The notes below the pieces were generated by a model. It ran no database searches and was not told the origin of the DNA. It worked only from the letters and a program-made list of their open reading frames with translations. The translations under genes were made by a program, and so were the position numbers. From positions 1 through 42,915 of the IMG/VR virus record IMGVR_UViG_3300031578_000119: a stretch of DNA of 42,915 nucleotides; one strand, given 5' to 3'. Below, piece after piece: positions 13,296 through 25,200 of this stretch (the first letter of the stretch is position 1; each line of letters starts with the position of its first letter). The DNA is from a virus.

Positions 13296-16200
13296 TTATA
13301 TAAGACATTTAAGTCTTTCAATTATATCTTGTTCTCCTTGTTCTGTTTGTGAAAATAACTCACCATATAAAGCTATTGCATCGTCAAGTGTTTTTATATT
13401 TTCTCCAGAAAGCTTTTCTAAAGCAACACTATTACCTTCTACATTTGCATCCCACCATTCTACTAAACTTGAAGCTTCTGAAATTTCTTCTGAAGCAAAA
13501 AGGTCAAGTTCTAGTTTCTCTTGCTCTTGTTGTTGTACCTCTGTTGCTTCTGGTATGCTCATATCTGTATCTTCTATGATAGCATTACCCGTTTCATCAA
13601 AGATAAGACTATCTGAGTTCTTAGACAACTCAGCCATTATTTGTGCCATGTCAGCTATATTTGTTTCTGCTGCATCTACATCCGCTTTAACTGTTACAGA
13701 GTCTGTAGTTTGATTTACTATTGCTGACTCAGAGTTCAGTACTTCATTAACGTCTTGTATAGCACCTTGATTAGTGTCAACTGGATACTCAACAAGTGGA
13801 GCAAATTCATCTGGTGAAAGTTCAGTATCTAAAATTGGATCTGCTGCTCTTTCTTCAGGTAAACTATTTTGTGTAGTCCCTTTTCCAACTTTTCTTGCTT
13901 GCTCATAAGTTAATCTTGGTCCTCCTACAAAACCACCACCAAACTGCTGGTTAGATCCCATTGATGAAACCTGAGAGTATTCAGTAACTTTAGCGCTAGG
14001 GTCATCTTTTGCAAGCAGTCTAAACAATTTATAAGTATCTATACCATTTATTTCTGTTTTGACTCTTACAAATTCTTTTGCATTCACATGATCAAAACTT
14101 TCAGTTGTAATAGTAAGTGTATTAGGTGTAGAAATAGGATCAAATTTAACACCATCATCTAAATTACTAGCTTCATACGTGAGGAGCAATGGACCAACAA
14201 TATTAGATTGTAAGTATCCATATTTAAATTCTTTCATTACATCTTCCTTAGATATACCAAAGACACTTTCAAATTCTACTTGTCCTTTAAGTGCACTCTC
14301 TACAGCACCAACATTCTTAAGATATTTATTCATGATAAAAGGACTCATTGCACTCATAAGACTTCCGTACTTAAGTTGCAATCCATCTTTAATCATCATG
14401 TAGTGTAGAATATCTTCTGCTACTGCTCTTGTGTCAAGTGAACCATATAGTTTTGCAAATGATGTTTGCAAATCAATTTTATTAGCTTTATTTAATCTTC
14501 TCCATGTATCTGCCTTTACAATATTTAATCCTGTATTATTACCATCAGTCCCAGCATACTGTGTACCTATAAAATTATCTAAGAAATAATTAGGTTCTGC
14601 ACCTTCTTTGGCTCTTTTAAATTGCAGGTCCTCAATTGTTTTTATCAATGATAAGTTTGTGACACCTACAACATTTGGATAGAGCAAAGTATTCTCTACA
14701 GAAGAATTACCAGAACTATTATTAAGAAGATGTTGATATGACTTTATTGTTAAGTAAGATAACAAGTCTTGTTCAACACCGTTTTTTGTTTTGTTATTAA
14801 ACCCTTTGTCGTCAGTATTCATTTCTTTATAAGTAGGCTTCAAAATATCATTGAAGTCTTGACTCATAGTTAGAATAGTGTTAGGTAAAAGATCATTATG
14901 TATTTGACCAAATATCTGCAAGTACTTACTTTGCCAAGTCTTACTATTCTTTCCATATATAGGTCTAACATCCATAGGTGCATCTTTATCAAACAAAGAA
15001 GTGATGGTTTCAATATCATCTTTCATCTCTGGTATAGAGCTTGGTAAACCTTGTGTAAGACTTGTTATTTTATTTATCTTAACTGTAAAATCTGCAACTT
15101 TATTAAATCTATCAAGTAAAAATAATATTTGCAATCTTTCATTAGGTGTTAAATCTTCTGTGCTGTCTACTGCTGATTCTAAAAATTCATCAGTTAGTTT
15201 TACAAATGGAGGTTTATTACCGGTCTTTTCTTTTTGTTGTTGAGCTAATGCAGCTACAGATTTTATACGGTTTGCTAATAATTTATTAAAGCCAGCATCA
15301 AATTGATCATCTTTGTTTAATGCTTGATCATAAAGATCTCTTACTTCAGCTGAATTTATTAAAAGAATTGCCGTTCTTAAAGGCACCCCTAAAGATACCA
15401 TATTACCAACAAGCCCAACAGCTTTTATATTAAGACCAAATTTTGCTATTAAACGTTCTTTTGCATTATCAGTCTCCATTGTAACTAGAGTAGAAATAAT
15501 ATCTTGTATTCTATCTCCGTTTATTTTGTCCTTAGTAAAGCCATCATATGTATTATCATTAAATTTAATAGGTCTATGTAATTTAATATTATACTCACGT
15601 AGTAAACTCAATGCTAAATTAGGCTTAACAATAGCGCCAATTGCAGCACCTTTATTTGCTTCAAAAGCTTTTATCATACCATGAAGTGTGTCAATATCTA
15701 CATCAGAATCCTTTCTACTTGCAAATAATTCTACACCCTCAAGGTTAGAAAGCTCATTAAATAATTCTTCTAGCATTTTTAAGTCAGCTGCTTGATAAGC
15801 TACAGGTAAATCTGACTTGCGTTCTCCCTTATCTTGATCAATAGACTTTAATGATTCACCAGTTACACCAGTATTACCAGCTAGAGTATATCTATAGTCT
15901 AAAATATTATTGTTTAATACTGCTTCGTTTGGTGACCCGTGTTTTTTAACGTATGATTTGAATTGTGCCTGAGTAACAGGTAAACCCAATATCAACATTG
16001 CTCTAAGAGCTTCTTCATTAATCCTATTTACACCTTGATCATCAGTGACCCTAGTCTGTTCTGCGTCACTTAAAGCGTTATCTCTTCTTATAGCAAGTGT
16101 TTTATCTTTATATAATGAAGATGCTGTACTAAATATGTTATTTGGTTCAGATGATTTTAAGTTCATGTATTTCACATACTCAAAATAACTATTCCCGTCT

Positions 16201-19200
16201 CCGTAAGCTTTAAAGTTTTTATTACTATCTAAGTAGTATTCTTTCATTAATGCATAAACCTTATCAATATCAAAATCTGCTCCTGATATTTCTACAAGTT
16301 CTTTAGGAAATATAGCTGTAGAACCATAATACACAGGCATAAAATCAACAACTCTAATATTTACAGCAGAGTGTTTATCTTGTGTAGGTATACGTACTCC
16401 AAACATTTTGGCTATCACATCTGGTATAAGAGCATCCTTATTTTCTTGAATAAGTTCCATTACATCTCTAGACATAGGAGGCATAATAGTTTCACTATAT
16501 CTTACTCCTGTTGGCTCACCATTTTTAACATCATTGTTTTTATATTCCATCACCCCAGTTCTAAGTACATCTAGAACAAGAACTCCGTCATGCTTACCAT
16601 CAACAAGGTTATTTATATCTTCTAGGCTTTCTCCAGCATAAGAACTTTCTCTTACTACTTCAGACCTACTTGGCATACCATTTTCCATTTCATAGACACG
16701 TCTATAAATTTTATGACCAAATGAAGATAATAAAGCAACTGATGTTCCAGGCACCTTTTCTCTTATTGTACCTTTACTGAAGTATGTCAAGAACATTTGT
16801 TCAAACTTCTTAGCAGTAATTGGACTATTTAAATTATACTTTTGAACTCCATTTTCAACAGCAAAAAATTCAAGTAAGTTTGATGCTGCTCCTGATGCCA
16901 TCAATCCTTTTTGTGCTTCTAATAAAAATGCAGCAAGGTTAGGCGTTATGGCACCTTTTTGTTTAGATATTTCAAACTCATCAAGAGCTGTGTCAAAACT
17001 AAATATTAAGTTCCTTTTATTCTTATACTTTAGGATTACCCTTTGTCCAACTGCATTATTGTATGCGTCTCTGACATCACCAACTGTTTTAAGTTCAGGG
17101 CTTCCTTCTATAAATATTTCTGTAGAACCATCTTGTTCACCAGTTATAAGCTCTTTGATCTGATTCATATCAGTTACTATAAGCTTATTAGATGGGTTAA
17201 CAACCTGAAGACCTAGATATGAAGTATCTAAATTTATAGATGTTAAATTTTGTGTTGTATCAAATACACCTGACTCAAGTGGGTTTATACCTTGCTTCAA
17301 CATTTTTATTGCTGAAACTGGTGCCGCCATAGCAAAGTTTTGATTTGCTTCTTCATTAGCTTCCATTTGTTCACGCAAATAATGAAGCTGCTGCATATTA
17401 GGTTTGGCTTCCCATATACCGGTTTCTTTATTTCTATTAGATGTATACTCTTTAGTTAGTACAGTAACAGACATTTTTAAAGCTGTCTTACCATCCATGT
17501 ATACAAACTTCTTAGAGTTTATAAAGTCTTGTTTTTTTGCTAAATTAATTGAGTCATTTTGAGATCCCCATGCTCTGTCTGCATTAATGGTTTGACCCAT
17601 ATCAATATCATCCAACATACTTGCCATTGCAGGACTTAACCTTCCAAATGCAAATGTTGAATAGCGTATACCTTTAGAAGTAATATAAACTTGTGCATCA
17701 GCTAATTCAATATCATTTCCTGTAAAATCAGACTTTGCTGTTGGATCCTGGAATGGATACAAATCAAAGTTAGTACTAGCATGTGTTATCCCTTTACTTG
17801 GATCAGTGACTTGGCTATATGCACTATAGTATGCTGCATTTTGTAGCTTGGCTCTTTTAACTTTATCAACCATATCTTTTAAAGAAACAGCTTGATCACC
17901 AAGTAATAAATCATTTATTGACTTAGAGTTGATGTAGTTATTAAAAAATATTTGCTTTAAGTTATATGCAGCATCATTAGTAAGATTTAGTTTAAGTTGT
18001 GATAATTCAACAGCAGATCTTGAAACACCTGATGCAATAGTCAACCCTTGCAGTACTTGAGTAGATAAATTATCTTTTGCTTTTAAAGATGTGATTACAT
18101 CATTAAAGTCTTTAAAACTATCTTCTAAGCTATTGTTAACTTCAGACCTGATAGATGAGTTACTTACTCCAACAGCCAATGAAACAGCTTCTTTAAATGA
18201 AACAGTTTCACCCAGTTTAGCTTTGTCTAAAACTACTTTTAGCAATGCTTGCTTAGTTGTTTCAGAAAGTAGTAGACCGTTATTAGTAAATTTAAAAGCT
18301 CTTCCTTTATCTGCCCTATCACTTTTTTCATTATTAAACCCTTCAATATTACCTGGCTCAGTTTCAAATGCTAATGTTTCTCTGCTTATTCTATCAAACT
18401 CAGCTTCTATACTATCTATAAATACATTTATAGCTTGAGGCGTAAGAACAACATTACCATTAACGTTTGTCACTGCTTTTATTACAGGTAAAGGAACAAG
18501 GTCTCCTGTATTTGCTGCTTCCATTACTCTTAAAAATACTGGAGCTATAGCAATTTCTTGTGCTCCCTGACCAATTACAGTTTCAACCTTACCTGTTCTT
18601 CTGTTAAAGTTTGATACATAATTATTTATTAGGGATATTGCAAACTCTTGTGGGGTAAATTCCCCAAAGCTTTGAGTTGATTTATTCTTTGATACAGATT
18701 CATTTAATATATCTTCACTTGCTTGATCAGCTGCACTATTAGAAATCTGCTCTTTAATTTTACTACCAGCAACTCTTATTACCTTAAGTCTATTTGTATT
18801 AGATAGATTTAAAAAAGCTTCATTTTTAAGCAAATAATTATTTGATAAAAACTCATCATTGCTTAACTCATCAATTTTTGATTTGTTATTTAATGCAGCA
18901 ACACTCTTTAAATGATATGTTGGCAATTGATGTGCATATACTATATCACCATTTGGATTTATAAATGTAGATGAACCAATAGATTCATCAAATGCAGCAT
19001 TGGAAAGACTTAATTTAGTAAGTCTTGATGCCATACCATCTTCTTTAGTAGAGAACAGATCAGCTTTTTTATTCAACCCATCATATAGTTGATCTAGCAA
19101 ACTGTTTGTAATGCCATCCTCTGTATATCCATCAGCTAATGCTTTTAGCTCAGGGCTATTTTTTAGATCTTCTTCAGTTTTACTTTTAGCAATACTATAA

Positions 19201-22200
19201 GCAATATAATTAGGACTTAATCTAATACCTATTAGGTCAAACATCTTTTGAGAAAACTCTCTTGACATTTGATATACCATAGATGTATCTTCTGGATATG
19301 ATGTCATAACTTCCTTCATATCCTTTGTTAATCTTAGAAAGTCTTTTACTCTGTTTGGATTAGCTGTAGCAAGTTTCTTTTTTGTTATGTATGCTTGGGC
19401 CCATTCATCTAGTTGAGCATTAATATCATCACGCTCAGAGGCAGTATATATTAATAAGTTTCCATTTGAATCTCTCTCATTAAATATATAATCAACCTTA
19501 TAGTTTTCAAACCCTTTTAATATTGATATCAGTAAAGAACCATCTTTAACATCTCTGAAAGGTTCAGTAGAAGTTAATGCTTCTATTGTTAAACCAGTAT
19601 CATTAAATAATTTATCTACAACTGCTTTACCTTGTGGGTTTAATCTAGAATATGAATACATTCTTTTAAGCATAACCACAGGATCACTTTCATTTGAAAC
19701 TGATTTTAATATAGTAGTGTATGCCTCTAGAAACTTAACCGGTACTATTAAAGGTTCTCCCTCCGTTAACTCTGTCTTTCCAAAAAAGTCAGTGTCAACC
19801 ATAGTTGTAGTTGCTATATAAGATCTAACTTTATATGACAAAGAATTAAAACCACCTATCTCAGCTGCGTCTTTATTAAAATCACTTGTACTTCTTACAC
19901 CTGATGTTTCCTCAACGTTTTCTATTTTTAATTGATTAGCCTGATCCATATCAGAAATAACATTAACCAAACCAAAAACTTCTTTTTTAATATCTTCTGG
20001 GTAATTTATAAATGCCATATCTATCTGTTCAAGATATAGTTTTTTGGCACCAGAAAATCCTTTATTAGCTTCTCCTTCCGGATCAAGCATTGTCATAAAG
20101 TCTGCTTCCAGTTCATTATATATTTCAGTAGGGTTATATGACTTTTCAGTTAATGAAAGTTCATTTACTCTTGTTATAAACATACCCGCCATTGATCTAA
20201 TCAAAGGGTCTATTACATCTGAGTCAACATATAATTCACCTGATGGCTCACCTGCATCAACTACTTTAGAAGCTGTATCATATCTCACTAATGCATTAGC
20301 AATACTTAATGACCCACCTAATGAGTCTTCTAATTGAGTAAATTCATTAAGTTGTACAGGTGCATTTTTAAATTTACCAGCATCTATGTTTTCATATAAT
20401 GTAAGTAACTCTACAGAAGAGTACTTAGAGAAAACACCTTTAATCCATTCTATTAACTTAGTAAAGAATGATTTTATCTCAGTATTAGTTTTAGAAGATC
20501 TTGGGTTCTTTTTAAATGCCTCAAACTCATCCGCTAAATATTCTTCAGCAAATTCATTTTCTAATTCAACATCAGTCATTTCCTGATATTGCTCAGCTGA
20601 ATTTCTAAATCTTTGTAATTCACTCTTATATTTAGATCCGTACTTTGCTTTTACTTCTGCTTTTGCAATGCTTCTATATTTATTAATTTGTTCTTGGGTA
20701 AGAACAGTTCTAAAAATACTGTGAAACGCTTCATGATACTTGTATGGGCTAAGTGGACTTGTATATATAATACCGCTTACATCTACACCATTAGCTATCC
20801 TATCTAAATTCAAAACAAATGCACCTACTCTTTCATATCCGTTAGAAACACCATTATCAGCAAGAACTATTAAATCCTCTACACCAATTATATCCGGCAG
20901 GTTTTCACTTGCCCAATCTAAAAATTCATTATAGTCTTCTACACGTTCAGTCTCTGATGTAGCTTGTACTAATTTGTTAGCACCACGCTCTAATTTTTTT
21001 CTTTTAGCTAATAGATCTTGATACTCTTTACTTCCTCTAATAGCTTTTACTTTATCTTTTTTAGTAGTTAGACCTTCTTCTAACTTTTCTTTTAGAGCTA
21101 TTAGTTCATCTTTAATAGTTTCAAGTTTTGTTTTTCCTGTAGGCTTTTCAATAGCCAATGCACCAGGTCCTCCTTGAACTGCAACAGCATAAGTAACTGA
21201 TTGACGGAAGACATCATTTTTCATTAACTCTTGTTCACGTGGACTTAGCTCAACACCTCTCAGTATTGCATTTACAATATGATCAAGATTTTTTTGATAG
21301 TCTCCAAAGTTATTACTATCAACTCTTTCAACCATTTCTTCAAATTCAGCATCTTCCATATCAGATACAGACTCATCAGCTTCTTCAGCTGTAGGTCTTT
21401 CTCTACCCATTGCTGATTTCAACTCTATCTCATCACTTCTAGTTGCATTAGGTATGTACGCTATATCACGTGATAGTTGTATAGCATCTGACTCAGCTGA
21501 AACTTCTATTGTTTGATTTTCTACTACTTCTGGTAATACCTCTGTAGTACTATTATCATATATTTCTTGAGGTGCAACACCTTGAGCAAAAGACTTTCTG
21601 AAGTTTTTATTTTTTAAATCTGCACTTAATTTTTCTACAGCCGGATCAGTATTATAATTTGTAAGTAAAGTTTGAATTACATCTTTAGCTGATAGATCTT
21701 TTGCATTAACTTCTTCAGGCTTTAAACCAACGTTCATGCTTGTTTTACTGCCTTTATTATCTAAAGAAATAAAGATAGACCCATCAGGACCCACATTAAG
21801 TTCAATCAAGTTACCAGGTCTGCTACTTAAAAATAATCTTTCTGATAATTCTTGATTATACTTTGCAGCTTCCTCCATGCTTTTTTCTGAATCCTTAATA
21901 GCACCTATTCTTTTAGCTGCCTCAACTACATCTACATATAGTTCTTCTAATTCAGTATTAGTATATTCAACCGGTTTTAAATTTACTTTTGCATATGTTC
22001 CATTTGGCAATCTTACCATAGCAAGATATCTATCTGTGCCTTTACCAGCATCCAATAGATTATCCCATTGATTTTGTTTTTTTAATTGTGTTTCAATTGC
22101 ATCTTCCAAAGCATCTCTTTCTTTACCTTTTAAATTTGTAGTAAAGTCATAAGTTCTTTCACCAGTTTCTTTATCATATTTTAAATCAAAAATAAATAAG

Positions 22201-25200
22201 TTACCCGCTTCATCTGCAGTATTATATAACAACGCATCCATTGGTAGAGGATATACTCTTTCTCTTGCTTTAGCATATGCAACTCTTCCTCCTTTAAGAT
22301 TTAAGTTTATACTAAAAGGTATATCTTTTGAGTCTGCCATAAAGTAAACAACCGCATCTCCCACATTTAAATTATCAAATGTTTGAACAACTAATGCATT
22401 CAATGCAAATGCTCTATGTACTTGTTCAAGAGCTTCTGCTTTTTGTTCTTTATTTAAACCTTTTTTTGCTAGAATAACATTGCTTGCTTGTTCTGCAGTC
22501 ATAGATCTTGGATCTATAGGGGAGCCTGTACGTTGATCTCTAATTAAAAATGATTCATTATTTAAATAAGCAAATACTCCTTCCGGACTATTAGATGGTT
22601 CAATACCCATCTCAGCTAACTTTGCATTAATAGTTTCTTGTAATACAGGATTAGCTATACGTATACCAACAACGTACTTACTTACTAATCTATCTATTAA
22701 TGGATTAGCTTCTTTATATACTTCACCTTCTCTATTTTTAGCAGTGTAAGATCCAGTATTAGTTCCTCCTCTTGAATCAAGAGATACAACCAACTGTAAA
22801 CCAGCTATTTCTTCTGGAGATAACATACTAAGAATAGCATTATATCTTTCTCTTGCTTTGGCATTATCAGATGATGAACCACCTTCAGTGTAATTAACAT
22901 GAGGGTAAAGGGTAGTCAAATCATTAGTTTGAATTTTTGTTACCGTATCTGGAATTAAATTAAATGTAGTTTCTTCTAAAGTAAATCTACCTTTAAATTC
23001 TCCTTGCGGTATATACAAAAACTTTCTTTCTGCAAAAGGTCCTGTGTTATCAGACTCTTTGATTACTTTAAGTTTTTGGTTTGCACCATACTTTTTAGAA
23101 AAGCGTGGATCTTGAACAACAATATATTTTACACCGTCTTTATATATAACTTGACCATATGTTAATCCTGTTACTCCATCAAAATCAAAAGCAGTTGATG
23201 AATCTACAAGGTTTGCATTTAGTGCATCTAAAGCATTCTTAGCTATTTTACCTTGGTCTGCTAAGAAAACTCCTTGAACAGATTTAAAGTTGGTATCTAA
23301 AAACTCAATAATATCATCTGAAAGTTCATTGCCTTTTTTATCTAAAAACTTGTACATCTTTACAATTTCTCCAGTCTGATTATCTACTACAGATATTTTA
23401 TATATATCTGCAGTAACACCGCCTTTATAGAATTTTCTTTGTGGTGTGTTTTCTAGAGCTTGACCTTTTTTTAACTTTACATCAGCACTCTCAACTACAT
23501 CAGCCATATCAACTCCTGATTGGTTTAATATAGATGTTATAACTGGATTATTAATTAATACTTCAGGGTCCATTAAAAACTCTTCTAATCCTACATCTTC
23601 TTTTATTACATCTGTTCCAAGAGGATTATTAAATTCTAGTGTGCCTTCTACTCCTACCTCTGATTTTCCTGATGCCCATACTTTTTTAATTGCATTAACA
23701 ACATTTCTAATGTTAACTGCTTCAGCAGAACTCATCCACTCAGTACTATCTAAAATAGGTAAGCCTAATCTTGCTTGCTTAGCTCTATAATTTTTATAGG
23801 CTCTCTCCAATGCCTTAACTAATAAAGGACTATTAGTGCTTACATCAATTTTTATATCTATACCTGCCTTTTCTAAAAGTACATCAAGTGCAGATCTTGT
23901 TTCTTCAGTTTCTTCAATTGCAATTTCTTCTTCGGTTTGTGGTGCATCATCCTCTTTAGTATTGTCTGCTCTAGTTTCTTTATATGTAGTTAACAATCTT
24001 TGGACTTGACCAAATGCTACTGTATGAATTTCAGGTTGTATTTTACCATTATCATCATAAAAATCTGTCAAGAAAGCTGCATTACCAGTCTTCAAAAACA
24101 TTTCTGTTTGTGCTATTGCTGGATAAACACCCAACTTACCTAACTGATTTATTAGTTCATTTGCCTCAACTATATCTACATACTGCTTTAACATTTCTTC
24201 TGTTATCTTAGCACGTTGATTATATATCTCTTTGTTTACTTCATACTGTCTTTGTTGAATCTCAGAAAACTTTTCTGGATTTTGCATGTACTGAATAGCT
24301 TTATCATATACACGTGCTCTTCCTTTTAATGCACCGTAGTCAACAATTTGTTCTAAGGCAGCATCAATTTTTGCTTCATCCGCAAATGAACCAGCAGAAG
24401 ATGCCATAAATCTTATATAGTTTCTAAACTCATTTCTAAGGTTTCCTTTTAAAAGTTTGTTTCTTTTAAAGGTTCCATTCTTAAATCTATTTTGTGGATC
24501 AGAAATGATCTTTTGAATAGCTTTTAATCTTTTAATTTTTTCTCTTTTGGTTTTGTTAGATTCCCCAATACCTTCAGTTGCACCTTCAGTTGCAATCACT
24601 TCAAGGTTAAGCATGTCTATCTCATTCTGAATTGATTTCTCATCAAGCAGATTAGTTACATCATTTGCAGACATTTTCTCAAACAAAGGATCAGATTGTA
24701 ATTTATTATAGATACTATCTGCTCTTTCTAATGCTCTAGTAAATCCATCATTTGTAAACATGTATAAATAACGTACATGTTCATATGCTTCTTCATTAAG
24801 CATTTCCTTAATGTATTCTCTTTGCTGTGTCTTAGGATTAAACTTGTTTTTGTTAAATGGGTTTTTAAATTTGTCCTTGTTTTGATTATAAGAATCTTCC
24901 ATCTTATCAATACCTACAAGCATATTATTAATACGTCCTCTTAACTTACCATCTTTTTTATCTTTATTAGATACTCCAGGAAATGCCTGAGCTAATTCTA
25001 CATCACTTAATTCTAAAAATCCTTTTAACTGATCTTTAAAATGCTGTGAACCATTACCTGCAAACATTGTATAATATTGTTGGAACTTAGATCTATCTGC
25101 ATTGTCAACAAAATTAAATATGTCAAGAGCACTCCTCATATTCTCAGCAGCTTCTTTTTGAACCATAAAGTTCAATCTGTTTAAGTCAAATAAACTAGAT

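Noticed and set aside
24728-24910. 60-codon minus-strand frame inside the 4616-residue gene in another frame
   Set aside because: Overlaps a continuous coding frame; composition (Lys, Thr, Met, Ile) looks like a shifted reading of AT-rich codons.
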